Positions 1 to 8,459 of a DNA stretch of 64,000 bases are shown one piece after another. Under the pieces are notes generated by a model. The model saw nothing but the letters and a program-made list of their open reading frames with translations. It searched no databases and was not told the DNA's origin. Made by a program: the position numbers and the translations under genes. Within the stretch, counting starts at the first letter, position 1. Every line of letters starts with the position of its first letter. This DNA is from Paenibacillus flagellatus. GTDB taxonomy: Bacteria; Bacillota; Bacilli; Paenibacillales; NBRC-103111. Where the stretch lies: assembly GCF_003217775.1 (NCBI RefSeq), contig NZ_QJVJ01000015.1, forward strand, positions 1-64,000, given 5' to 3'.

Positions 1-242
1 TAGACTTCACCTAAAAGGTGCTCCTCTCTTTGGGTGATGTTGTCCTGGACAAACACCATTCTACCAAAGATTTGGAGCCCTTTTTATGTTTTTAATGCGC
101 AGTACTTTCGAAATTCAGGTTTATTTATTGAAAGCCGGCCGGCATTTCAATCTATTTAACATTCAGCCCTTACACTCTTTTGAACACGCAAAGGATTGAT
201 CTGGTTGCATGTAATTTGGTAAAAATGACAAAAAAATTATCG
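1..242. other. Left-edge sequence without a complete gene
   Basis: On the minus strand an open frame begins with ATG at 59 (MVFVQDNITQ...) and runs off the left edge after 19 codons. It could be the N-terminus of a gene, but too little is visible to name it. From 60 to 242 the sequence is AT-rich and I see no gene, RNA or repeat. Confidence 0.3.
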
Positions 243-286
243 ACAAAAGCCGAGGGATGGAAGGCTCTATCACCTTTTTCCCTCGG
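243..286 (-). terminator. Intrinsic terminator of the small membrane protein gene
   Basis: The arms CCGAGGGA (250-257) and TCCCTCGG (279-286) form a perfect 8-bp stem. Read on the minus strand it is followed by CTTTTG, and it lies just beyond the stop of the gene ending at 309. Confidence 0.7.
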
Positions 287-308
287 TTCTTCAGACCACT
301 ATAATGGA

Positions 309-509
309 TTACAGTATCCAGTACCCTAGAACCCCGCCAATGCCCGCAAGTATGAACAGAACGCCTCCAATGCGAGCAGACACAACATAGAGTCCGGACG
401 GTTCGGTTGCATCATGTGATTTCCAACTTTCGATGATGGTCCAAACAATCGACGGCCGTATTACCATTAACAACCCTAAAATAATAAGAAGCAAGCTAAT
501 GAACCCCAT
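309..509 (-). CDS. Small two-helix membrane protein, DUF6199-like
   Basis: This 66-residue protein has hydrophobic helices at about residues 3-25 and 46-65, joined by a short polar loop reading IIESWKSHDATEPS. The pattern of W, E-WK, A-EPS and R-IGG between two helices resembles the small membrane proteins grouped as DUF6199, whose function is unknown. It is a single gene with a good terminator hairpin right after its stop. Family assignment is from memory of the pattern; no function is inferred. Confidence 0.7.
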   Translation of the reverse strand: MGFISLLLIILGLLMVIRPSIVWTIIESWKSHDATEPSGLYVVSARIGGVLFILAGIGGVLGYWIL

Positions 510-669
510 AAGAATGCCTCCTGACGATAGTAACTACCCCTTTTATAATAAAACACGAAAAGAGCGGTCTTGGTTGCAGGAATTTGAGGATTTTTTTCAG
601 AATCGCAACCAACTCAAGACTGTTGGTGTTCTTCAATATGGTAGGAAAATCATGTGAAAGGGTGTTAAT

Positions 670-1149
670 ATGAAGCAAGTGAAACCGTTGGTCTATTTGT
701 TTGCAGTGGTGGTATGTTCCATGCTTTTAGTTCCACCAAGCGTTACACACGCCGCTAAACCCAGTACAACCGAAGCGAAAACACCGCCTCCGCCAATCGA
801 AATGACGATTGAAGGTTTTTTTGACCCATCCTTCAAATACCTCGATCAAGGCGATAGCAATACAGTAGACAAGGGGAATCAGACGGCCGAAGTTACAGTT
901 ACAACCATCGCGAAGCAAATCGTTGCCTCGATCGGGGCGACCATATATTTCGATAAATGGACGGGGAGCGCTTGGGTGCAGGTTGGCTCTCAAACGGTAA
1001 GTGCTTCGAATAAGATGCTGTTTAATGGATATGCGGTCTTCGGCACGGTTTCCGGTTACTATTACCGGGCGCGCACGGTGCATTGGGTCAGTAACAACGG
1101 CACATATGAGCAAGGCAATTACACGTCGAATACGATTTTAGCCAAGTAA
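670..1149 (+). CDS. Secreted protein of unknown function
   Basis: This 159-residue protein starts with a clear signal peptide: K5 and a hydrophobic core at about residues 7-22, with probable cleavage after THA at about 28. A proline-rich linker follows (KTPPPPIE), then about 120 residues rich in T, V, Y and G with alternating beta-type pattern (for example QTAEVTVTTIAKQ and GYYYRARTVHW). There are no cysteines in the mature part. A purine-rich ribosome-binding stretch (GAAAGG) precedes the ATG. I do not recognise a named family. The composition suggests a small secreted beta-sandwich protein. It ends at a shared terminator facing the anti-sigma gene. Confidence 0.75.
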   Translation: MKQVKPLVYLFAVVVCSMLLVPPSVTHAAKPSTTEAKTPPPPIEMTIEGFFDPSFKYLDQGDSNTVDKGNQTAEVTVTTIAKQIVASIGATIYFDKWTGSAWVQVGSQTVSASNKMLFNGYAVFGTVSGYYYRARTVHWVSNNGTYEQGNYTSNTILAK

Positions 1150-1150
1150 A

Positions 1151-1192
1151 ACAAACAGGGAGCGGCAGATATTAGCCCTCCCTGTGTTTATT
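1151..1192. terminator. Bidirectional terminator between convergent genes
   Basis: CAGGGAG (1156-1162) pairs with CTCCCTG (1178-1184). A T-rich tract (GTTTATTTT) follows on the plus strand and TTTGTTTT on the minus strand, between the convergent stops at 1149 and 1193. Confidence 0.75.
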
Positions 1193-1972
1193 TTATCCAA
1201 TATTGTCGGCTACCTTAATAATATCGTCTTCCGCTAATCCGCCGGAGATCGAGATTAGAATGTTACCTGTCATATAGTCCAAACTGGAACGACCATCCTT
1301 CGTCAAGAAGAGAAAACCGTTCTGACCTTTGACATTAACTTTTTTGTAGTCACCAGCATCCTTATCAAATCCTGAAGTCACCGTTTCGTTTTTCTCCAAC
1401 ATGCGAATGGTTATCATGAACGATTTTCCTGCATTCGGATCCCTATAGATAAGGACAGCCTTCTTCGCGTTCTCTCCGCCTTTTGAAAAAACAAGGATAT
1501 CATTCAAAATGAACGCCGGGGGTATATAGCCGATTTTAGGAGCTGGAAATAGCAAGTGGTCGCCCGCTTCTTCCCACGTTTCATAATGCTGCTCTTGAAG
1601 TACGCCGGAATCGATGCTTTTTCCTTCGTTTTCGAGTGGAGAGTCAGGAGGAGGCGCTGTTCTCGCCTTGCCGGTCGGTTCAGCATCGTTCCCGAAAATA
1701 AAACTCACGACACCCGATTGAATTTGCTTAATGGTCTGAAAGAACGGGCTGAATGCTTTTGTGGCTGTCGGTGATCCGACGATGAACGCGCCAATAAGAA
1801 ATGAAGCGGCCACTACATATGGTAAAAGCAAAAACCGTTTATGCGATCGACGTGCTTTCAATTTTGGCTCAAGCCGCTGCCATGAAGGTTCGGGGTTTGC
1901 AACCGGCAATTGTTTTTTGACTGCTTCTTCAAAAGCAGTATCAAAGAGCCGATCAAATTCATCTTTGTTCAT
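1193..1972 (-). CDS. Anti-sigma factor-like membrane protein (DUF4367-type C-terminus)
   Basis: The protein has 259 residues. The cytoplasmic N-terminus (residues 1-45, acidic then basic) precedes a single membrane helix at about 46-66 (LLPYVVAASFLIGAFIVG). An extracytoplasmic part of about 190 residues follows. The C-terminal half, with motifs like YIPPAFILND, KSFMITIRM and NGFLFLTKDGRSSLDYM, resembles DUF4367, which is common on anti-sigma factors in Bacillales. The start overlaps the sigma-factor stop by 4 bp, so the two are translationally coupled. By analogy with such pairs it should hold the ECF sigma factor at the membrane until an envelope signal arrives. The signal is unknown. Confidence 0.8.
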   Translation of the reverse strand: MNKDEFDRLFDTAFEEAVKKQLPVANPEPSWQRLEPKLKARRSHKRFLLLPYVVAASFLIGAFIVGSPTATKAFSPFFQTIKQIQSGVVSFIFGNDAEPTGKARTAPPPDSPLENEGKSIDSGVLQEQHYETWEEAGDHLLFPAPKIGYIPPAFILNDILVFSKGGENAKKAVLIYRDPNAGKSFMITIRMLEKNETVTSGFDKDAGDYKKVNVKGQNGFLFLTKDGRSSLDYMTGNILISISGGLAEDDIIKVADNIG

Positions 1973-2604
1973 TTGCTCTCACCCCACTCCTTGATAAAGC
2001 GCTTTTTGATCGAATTCCGAGCTCGGTGCAACTTATATTTGATTGAATCCTCGCTTGTATGGAGTTCCTCTGCAATTTCTTTATACGACATACAGTTTTT
2101 CCAGCGCATTTCAATTAGACAGCGGAATTCTGGTTTAAGGTCCTGAAGATATCGACCAATCATGTCGGCCATCATTTTCATCTCAATGTGGTCCTCGATC
2201 ATTTCTGCATCAGTAGCGTAGGCAATATTGTTATCTAAAAAAACATTATCGGAGTCAATTTGGTTGCAGTTTTTTTTATTTTTTCGGATGTAGTTGTATG
2301 TGGTGTTCCGAACGACAACTTTTAACCAGCTTTTCAGTTGGGTTTCATTATCAACAATTGGAACATTTCGAATCACCTTCAGAAATGCCTCTTGTATAAT
2401 GTCCTCTGTGGCTGCATGATCTTTGACCATTTGTATGACCACCCTATAGACCAAGGTGTAAAACTCACGGTATACACTACGTTGAATGGTTATATCAAGC
2501 GCCGAAAAATTAGAGGAAGTCAAGAGAAGTAATATGTTTTCCAAATCCACTGCACCCCTTCCTTCTTTAGGGAGTGTGCCTCCCTTGTTGTGTCTTTCTA
2601 ACAT
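1969..2604 (-). CDS. ECF-type RNA polymerase sigma factor
   Basis: The protein has 211 residues with a sigma region 2 (AATEDIIQEAFLKVIRN) and a region 4 helix-turn-helix (YKEIAEELHTSEDSIKYKLH followed by RARNSIKKRF). The order region 2, linker, region 4 and no other domain defines an ECF sigma factor. The ATG at 2604 has GGGAG upstream. A GTG at 2550 preceded by AAGGAAGGGG gives a 193-residue protein closer to usual ECF length and may be the true start. It is co-transcribed with the overlapping anti-sigma gene. Confidence 0.88.
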   Translation of the reverse strand: MLERHNKGGTLPKEGRGAVDLENILLLLTSSNFSALDITIQRSVYREFYTLVYRVVIQMVKDHAATEDIIQEAFLKVIRNVPIVDNETQLKSWLKVVVRNTTYNYIRKNKKNCNQIDSDNVFLDNNIAYATDAEMIEDHIEMKMMADMIGRYLQDLKPEFRCLIEMRWKNCMSYKEIAEELHTSEDSIKYKLHRARNSIKKRFIKEWGESK

Positions 2605-2841
2605 TCAAAGCATGCTCCCGCTTTTTATGGATCTCATCGACGGAGTAATCCTTCCGTTCCGGATATGAAACATAAGCTAATGGATCCTTGATCGGGGCAC
2701 GTCCCATTGATTTAATCTCGATTCGACAAATCATCGGGGGACTTCTTCCGGCAAATATCGGAGTTCCGCATTATTCTGGGGGCTGCCGCCACACTCTCTG
2801 TTGCCTCGTCGCTGTATTCTACAATCAGATCCTCTAAGAAC

Positions 2842-3638
2842 TTATCCGAAAACCTCTGCATGGCGGAAACAAATCCAGGTGCAAGCAAAATGGAGCATCG
2901 CCTCGTAGTTCTCCACTTCTTCTCCCAACGAACGAGCAGTCGGCGAAAACGGTTGATCCAGGAGTGGGTTGTTCGACCATCCATCGCTGTACCCGGTATC
3001 CCGGAATCGATGCCTTCTCTTACCGCGCGAACACAAGTTAAAGATGTATCCCAACTCGGCCACTTGTTCCCGAATGATCGGATAGTCGTATCCCTTATCC
3101 GGGTACAAATACTACGGGTTCTTTTCGTCCGGTTCCGGTCTTGGTGCAATTGCCTCAGACAGCGCGGTCTTGAACATTTTCATATCATGGAGATTCGCCC
3201 CATCTATAACGACGCCGTCCATCCGGCCACAGACTCCGTTTCGCGCCACGCTTGCCGCGATCCGTCGGATTAGGTCCCGTTCCTTTTCCCCAAGCGGAGC
3301 CTTGATCATGGCTCCGTCCACCGCTTGCCAGGTCTATTCAATACCTTTAAATTCATTGTACGCCTGTAACCCCGCTTCCCACATGCGTTTGAAAAGGCCT
3401 TGCTTTTGCCAGCATTGAAAACGATCATACATCGTACAAGCGGCCCCCATCTCACAAGGAAACGCTTTCCATTGGATGCCCGTGCGGAGCACGTAAAAGA
3501 TTGCCGTCATCGCCTGATGATCGTCCATACGCGGACGACCGCTCTTCGGGTTTCGCGGTTCCACCGGTAACAAGGTTGGATTTTATTCCACAACTCATCA
3601 GGAATTGTAAAGGATTGCTGTTTCGGTGCGGTTGCCAT
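2842..3638 (-). pseudogene. Broken IS5-family (IS427-like) transposase
   Basis: Reading from ATG at 3638, the sequence encodes MATAPKQQSFTIPDELWNKIQP and then changes frame. It continues as GRPRMDDHQAMTAIFYVLRT, GIQWKAFPCEMG and so on to GIE, where a TAG replaces the tryptophan of the usual TWQAVDGAM. A second in-frame TAG follows EPDEKNP before YLYPDKGYDYP, and more frame changes occur before the C-terminal CFRHAEVFG stop. IS5/IS427 DDE transposases have the same arrangement (TWQAVDGA, VIDGANLHD, DKGYDYP, ENY). At least two nonsense codons and two frameshifts make it inactive. I could not find terminal repeats with confidence. Confidence 0.85.
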
Positions 3639-3778
3639 GACGATCGTCTCCAAACTTTTCTCTTGAAGGAATTCGACATTTTCCACCGTTTTCCTACTTT
3701 TTCACAAATGGTTTCGGATAGGGTCTTAGTAGGAGAAGGCCAGGAAAAAAAGGGAATAGCCCAAATGCTTTCATATTT

Positions 3779-4300
3779 TCACGCATTTATGCTACGTTGG
3801 ATTTGCTTTTGAGACCATGGTTTACGCCATGGAAGCGAAGCAGCGGGCTTGCGTGGCGGCGCAGGGCTCGCTGTTTTTGTTTCTGGCTTGGTTTCCTGAC
3901 GACGGGATGGTTTTTGGGTTTCCCGTGATTCTAATGCATGTCCTTTATGCCAAATGACCAGCGTAACCTGCATAGTTTCCCGTACTTCCTCGCTTGTTTT
4001 CGTCTCAAAGGGCTGTGAAGGCTTTTCGGCTAGTGTATAAAGTTTCCCCTATAGGAAAGAGTTTGGCAAGAACCAATCTGTCTATAAGTTCGAACAGCAA
4101 AACATACTCCAAATCGGTCTCCGCAGGTAGAGGACGGTATGCGGATTCCGCCTCCTATGGTTCAACCGCAAAAGTGCGGTTATGTTTTTCTATGAGTTCC
4201 GGCAATGCTCGATTTGCTTCTTCCAGCGTATTTAAACCCAGCAGCCGAAGTTCAATGACCAAACGGTCTTGAAAGGTACCCCACAGTCGCTCTCCTGTCT
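3779..4300 (-). pseudogene. C-terminal remnant of an ISNCY-type transposase
   Basis: On the minus strand, translation in shifting frames gives RLWGTFQDRLVIELRLLGL, TLEEANRALPELIEKHNRTF, AVEP, a stop, AYRPLPAETDLEYVLLFEL and finally KPAASLPWRKPWSQKQIQRS. This series is characteristic of the C-terminal part of ISNCY/IS1202-like DDE transposases. The catalytic N-terminal two-thirds is missing, and stops and frameshifts interrupt what remains. It directly abuts the repeat-bearing element end at 4302-4351, so the element is an internal-deletion derivative. Confidence 0.7.
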
Positions 4301-4301
4301 C

Positions 4302-4351
4302 ATAGTGACATTATCTCAAAATAGTTACACCGTGACATTATCACAGACGAA
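4302..4351. repeat. Likely element end with repeated GTGACATTATC
   Basis: GTGACATTATC occurs twice in tandem orientation about 35 bp apart (AGTGACATTATCTC and CCGTGACATTATCACAG). Paired repeats of this kind are typical of ISNCY element ends. Here they lie between the transposase remnant and the truncated helicase gene. Confidence 0.5.
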
Positions 4352-4381
4352 TAACAATTTGAGTAATAACCTCCTTGACAA

Positions 4382-6013
4382 TCTGCACCGGAAGGAACGG
4401 GCTATCGGGCGAAAACCCGGTTTGCCCGTTTTTACAATTTGCCGGAACTGATGAATATGTTCAAGGAAGTGGCCGACATCCAGACGGCTGACATGCTTCA
4501 GCTTCCCGTGCCGAAAGCCCACTTCCATAATGTGGCCGTGCCGCCGAGCGATTTTCAACGCGACATGGTTGCGGATCTCGCCCGCCGCGCCGAGCGGGTG
4601 CGGGCGAAAGAAGTGGAGCCGCACGAGGACAACATGCTGACGATCACCAATGACGGACGCAAACTGGCGCTCGATCAGCGGCTGGCGAATCCCCTGCTTC
4701 CCGACGACGAAGGCAGCAAAGTCAGCGTCTGCGCGGACAATGTCTTCCGGTATTGGGCGGAACATCAGGAGCAGCGTTTGACCCAGTTGGTGTTCTGCGA
4801 TTTGTCCATTCCGAAACAGGATGGTGCCTTCAATGTGTACGACGAGCTGCGGCGCAAGCTGATGGAGAAAGGTGTTCCTGCCGAGGAAATCGCGTACATT
4901 CACGATGCCAATACCGAGGTCAAGAAAAAGGAACTGTTCGCCAAAGTACGCAGCGGACAGGTTCGGATACTGCTCGGATCGACATTCAAAATGGGCGCGG
5001 GCACGAACGTGCAAACGAAGCTGATTGCCCTTCACGACCTCGACTGCCCTTGGCGTCCGCGGGACCTGGAGCAGCGCAGCGGACGGATTATTCGGCAAGG
5101 CAACCAGAACAGTGAGGTTCACATCTTCCGCTATGTCACAGAGAACACGTTCGACGCGTACCTTTATCAGACACTGGAGAACAAGCAGCGCTTCATTTCG
5201 CAGATCATGACCAGCAAGTCGCCGGTCCGTTCCGCCGAGGATATCGACGAGACGGCGCTCTCCTATGCCGAAGTGAAGGCGCTGGCGACCGGCAACCCGT
5301 ACATCAAAGAGAAAATGGACCTGGACATCCAGGTATCCAAACTCAAGCTGCTCAAAGCCAACCACTTGAGCCAGCGATATTCGTTGGAAGATCGGCTGCT
5401 CAAGCTGCTGCCGCAGCAAATCAAGTCCACGGAGGAACGAATTGCCGGCTATGAACAGGACGTCGCTTTGTATATACGTTCTCTGGCATCCGAGGCGGAT
5501 GGGGCAGATAAATTCCCCGGCATGACGGTAAAAGATTACACCTACTCGGAGAGGACGGCAGCGGGCGCGGCTTTGCTGGACGCTTGCAAAGGAATGACTT
5601 CGCCTGATCCGCAGGAAATCGGCGGCTACCGGGGATTTTCCTTGTGGCTGTCCTTTGACAGCTTCCATAAGGAGTACAAGGTTACGTTGCGCGGCGCACT
5701 CGGTCATACGGTGACGCTCGGAGCGGATGCGGGCGGCAACATTAGCCGCATCAACAATGCCTTGTCCGACTTGCCTGCGAAGCTGGAGCATGCCCGCGAG
5801 CAGCTTGCCACCTTGCGGCAGCAAATGGAAACGGCGAAGGAACAAATCGCGGCTCCTTTCGAGAAGGAGCAGGAGTTGCAAACGAAAGCGGCGCGGCTTG
5901 CGGAACTGAATGCCCTGCTCAACATGGACAAGCGGGAAAACGAAGCCGTGGACAGCGTGCCGGACGAAGAAATAGAAGCACCGGAACGGCGGGCTGTGGG
6001 TCGTGAACGATAA
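4382..6013 (+). pseudogene. 5'-truncated conjugative-element helicase/methylase-type protein
   Basis: The surviving frame encodes at least 524 residues, and homologous-looking sequence extends upstream without a start (TGYRAKTRFARFYN before LPELMNMF). That indicates loss of the N-terminal part, not a natural start. The remaining protein carries the C-terminal half of an SF2/SNF2-like helicase: motif V near residues 178-192 (ILLGSTFKMGAGTN) and motif VI near 208-222 (RDLEQRSGRIIRQGNQ). A long coiled-coil tail follows. Full-length relatives in conjugative elements and large phages are very large proteins with methylase plus helicase domains. The break coincides with the ISNCY remnant ending near 4351, so insertion and deletion probably removed the front. 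Confidence 0.8.
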
Positions 6014-6169
6014 CGGTCTGGTATCGGGCTTTACATCCAAGGCCATGCCGATGTTTCGCATATTTGCGCACAATTGGCGTGTTGTAACATGCCGATGTCC
6101 CGGCGAAGTATTTCATCTTCCAGGACGAAAATGATATACTAAAAAGGAAAGGAATGGGGTGGTTTTCCG

Positions 6170-6997
6170 ATGCATGACTTGCTTGATCCCCGCGTGGATA
6201 TTGTTTTCAAACGCATTTTTGGCAGCGAACATAATCGGGATGTGCTGCTTGCTTTTTTGAACAGTACATTTCGCGAGGCGGGCGAGACGCCGCTGACGGA
6301 GATTGTCCTGCTGAACCCGTATACGGAGGCGGACGGCCCCGACGATAAGCAGTCGATCATGGACATAAAGGCCAAAACGGCAAAGGGCGAACTGCTGAAT
6401 ATTGAGATGCAGCTATTTAATCCGTATCATATGGAGAAAAGGACCCTGTTCTATTGGGCCGAGATGTACTATCATCAGATTCCGAAGGGCAGCAACTACA
6501 ATGCGTTAAAAAAATGCGTGACGATCAACATTTTGAATTATTCCTGTCTACCCAATGATCGTTACCACAGCGTGTTTCACTTGCGGGAAGATCATACCGG
6601 GATTGCGCTTCTGGATGATATCGAGATTCATGTGATGGAGCTGACGAAGCTGGATCAGCATTCGATTCCGCTTGACCGGGGTGGATTAGTCAATTGGTTG
6701 TTGTTTTTGAAAGGCGTAGACAGATCGAATTGGGAGGTGCTCACGATGAAAGAACCAATGCTGAAAAAAGCGATGGACACGCTGGAATTTTTAAGTCAGG
6801 ATGCCGCGGCGCGTATGGCTTACGACGCCCGGATGAAGGCGCTCAGCGACGAAAAGTCGCGTATTGAAGGAGCCAGAGCAGAGGCAAAAGCAGAGACCGC
6901 GGCTAGGCTTCTTGCCATGGGAATCGATATCCAAACCATTGCTAAAGCAACAGGACTGTCGGTTGAGGAGATTAAAGCATTAACTCCTCTTCAATAG
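6170..6997 (+). CDS. Rpn-family recombination-promoting nuclease / putative transposase
   Basis: The protein has 275 residues. The N-terminus LLDPRVDIVFKRIFGSEHN followed by NIEMQLFNPYHM gives the D...E-x-Q signature of the PD-(D/E)XK fold used by Rpn (transposase_31-like) proteins. A C-terminal region rich in A, E and K (residues 225-250) leads into a short helix-turn-helix-like end (MGIDIQTIAKATGLSVEEI). Known Rpn proteins are endonucleases that stimulate recombination. Length is normal and the frame is intact. A TATACT -10-like box lies at 6135-6140, with GGAAAGGAATGGGGTGG before the ATG. A partial duplicate of its C-terminal coding part follows at 7023. Confidence 0.85.
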   Translation: MHDLLDPRVDIVFKRIFGSEHNRDVLLAFLNSTFREAGETPLTEIVLLNPYTEADGPDDKQSIMDIKAKTAKGELLNIEMQLFNPYHMEKRTLFYWAEMYYHQIPKGSNYNALKKCVTINILNYSCLPNDRYHSVFHLREDHTGIALLDDIEIHVMELTKLDQHSIPLDRGGLVNWLLFLKGVDRSNWEVLTMKEPMLKKAMDTLEFLSQDAAARMAYDARMKALSDEKSRIEGARAEAKAETAARLLAMGIDIQTIAKATGLSVEEIKALTPLQ

Positions 6998-7022
6998 TTC
7001 AGAAAATTAAAAGGTGCTTGCG

Positions 7023-7160
7023 ATGAATGAACAGAAGCTGAAAAAAGCGATAGACACGCTGGAATTTTTAAGGCAGGATGCCGCAGCGAAGATGGCTCAT
7101 ATCGAACATGTATATGGCAGCCACTCCCTTTGGAGTTGGCTGTTTTTGCTTAATTTCTAA
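7023..7160 (+). pseudogene. Partial duplicate of the Rpn C-terminal region
   Basis: The frame reads MNEQKLKKAIDTLEFL followed by RQDAAAKMAH. It closely matches MKEPMLKKAMDTLEFL and SQDAAARMAY in the gene just upstream (near residues 192-220). After about 27 residues the similarity ends and the frame runs into a terminator hairpin. It looks like the scar of a tandem Rpn copy that was mostly deleted, or a short segmental duplication. Confidence 0.6.
7119..7147 (+). terminator. Intrinsic terminator after the Rpn genes
   Basis: AGCCACTCC (7119-7127) pairs imperfectly with GGAGTTGGCT, followed by GTTTTTG at 7141-7147. Confidence 0.65.
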
Positions 7161-7233
7161 TCCCAATTAGTGGCGTATCTATGCCTTTCAGCTAAAAACC
7201 GGAACTAATGAACTACAGGCGGAGGGAACGAAG

Positions 7234-7935
7234 ATGAACGCTTTCTCGGATAAATTTGCATTGACCAGGCAACAGAGCGTGTTTCTGGCCAAAAAGAAAT
7301 GGGATGAAAATATATATTGCGGCATGAAGATGGAGAACCGAAACATCACCTTCCCGCAGACGCGAACGATTTTGAACGGTGTGAACGTACCCGGTGTTAC
7401 CTTGGACGACATTCAGGCCGTACTGAATATGCGGGATGCCTGGCGCTACCTGGTTACTACCATTGACGAGCCGACAACGCTGACATACATTTGCAAATTG
7501 GACGTATATGTGGCGAGAAATGAAGCGTTGGAATGGGGCGTTTTGCGAACGGGAAGAATCGGCATTCCCGGAACGGATGATGTGCCCCCTCTCACCGTAA
7601 GCGGTGAAATCGAGCAGGAATTGTCCGTGCTTTTGTCTGCGGATATGACAAATACCGAGAGGGCGATTACCGCTTTTCTGTGGGGCGCGCGGAGGCAGAT
7701 GTTTTGGGACGGCAACAAGCGGACTTCACTTTTACTGGCCAACAAGCTGCTAATGGAAAAGGGAAACGGTATGCTGACCATTACAGAGAAAAACATGGAG
7801 AAGTTTAACGAGCTGTTGACAGCGTACTACAACACGAATGATATGCGCGCCATCAAGGTCTTCCTTTACGAGCATGCCATCGACGGCATCGAGTTTAAAG
7901 AAATGGAAAAAAGTGAACCGGACAGGGATCGGTAA
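7234..7935 (+). CDS. Fic/Doc-like protein lacking the catalytic histidine
   Basis: The protein has 233 residues. The core ARRQMFWDGNKRTSLLLANK aligns with the Fic/Doc active-site loop H-x-F-x-(D/E)-x-N-(K/G)-R. The expected histidine is glutamine here (RQMFWDGNKRT), while D, G, N, K and R are kept. The NKRT form is nearer to Doc-type than to classical HPFxxGNGR Fic enzymes. Fic/Doc proteins transfer AMP or phosphate to protein targets using this His, so transferase activity may be lost or altered. RBS GGCGGAGGGAAC precedes the ATG. No antitoxin-like partner is adjacent; it sits between the Rpn genes and the Toprim gene. Confidence 0.72.
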   Translation: MNAFSDKFALTRQQSVFLAKKKWDENIYCGMKMENRNITFPQTRTILNGVNVPGVTLDDIQAVLNMRDAWRYLVTTIDEPTTLTYICKLDVYVARNEALEWGVLRTGRIGIPGTDDVPPLTVSGEIEQELSVLLSADMTNTERAITAFLWGARRQMFWDGNKRTSLLLANKLLMEKGNGMLTITEKNMEKFNELLTAYYNTNDMRAIKVFLYEHAIDGIEFKEMEKSEPDRDR

Positions 7936-7954
7936 GTCATCGCAATATCGATAG

Positions 7955-7993
7955 GAAAGCTTGCCTCGCTTCATCGCGCGGCAGGCTTTTTGT
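7955..7993 (+). terminator. Terminator after the Fic-like gene
   Basis: AAAGCTTGCC (7956-7965) pairs with GGCAGGCTTTT (7980-7990), with one T-G mismatch-type position, and continues into a T-rich tract. Confidence 0.6.
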
Positions 7994-8215
7994 TGTTTGG
8001 GGCACTATGTGTTCGATTCGTAGCAATTCACAGATCGAAGATATGTCCGTCAGATAAAGTTATCAATCATATGACGAATTGGACTCCGATTTTGGGGTCC
8101 TTTTCTCATTTCCGGAGGAATGAACATGTTGTATGCCATCCCAAGCGGCGGATGCTTTTGTCCGATTCTACCGCCTTTTTGTTATAGAACCGGCTTGATC
8201 GAGGAGGGAGAAGCC

Positions 8216-8410
8216 GTGCCAACATTGGAGTTGATATCCAAAGAGAAGAACGGATTTGGCGACACGTATTATTACATCCGCGACTCAAACGGGGTGACCA
8301 GTCAAGTTTATGAAGGCGATTTAGACGCATTCATGAAAAAGAATGGAGTTACGAAGTTGAATGAAGGCAGCGCTTATACGTACCTCAAAAAGCGGGGTAA
8401 GGCACGATGA
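8216..8410 (+). CDS. Small conserved-looking protein upstream of the Toprim gene
   Basis: The GTG at 8216 is chosen because GAGGAGGGAG lies 5-14 bp upstream. The 64-residue product begins MPTLELISKEKNGFGDTYYY and ends in a basic tail (KKRGKAR). An ATG at 8120 in the same frame would add 32 Cys/Pro-rich residues with no good RBS, so it is less likely. No known domain was recognised. It ends about 50 bp before the next gene and is probably in the same operon. Confidence 0.6.
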   Translation: MPTLELISKEKNGFGDTYYYIRDSNGVTSQVYEGDLDAFMKKNGVTKLNEGSAYTYLKKRGKAR

Positions 8411-8459
8411 ACCATATACCCATCGGACGCTGCCTGGATTTCCAAAAGGGGCTGCGGCA

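Noticed and set aside
1..59. Minus-strand start of a possible gene (MVFVQDNITQ...)
   Set aside because: Only 19 codons are visible before the edge; not enough to call a gene, so it is mentioned only in the left-edge entry.
4325..6073. A 582-codon minus-strand frame opposite the helicase remnant
   Set aside because: The plus strand has clear helicase motifs V and VI; the minus translation has none.
8120..8215. Upstream ATG extending the 64-residue protein before the Toprim gene
   Set aside because: No RBS and Cys/Pro-rich extension; the GTG at 8216 has an excellent RBS.
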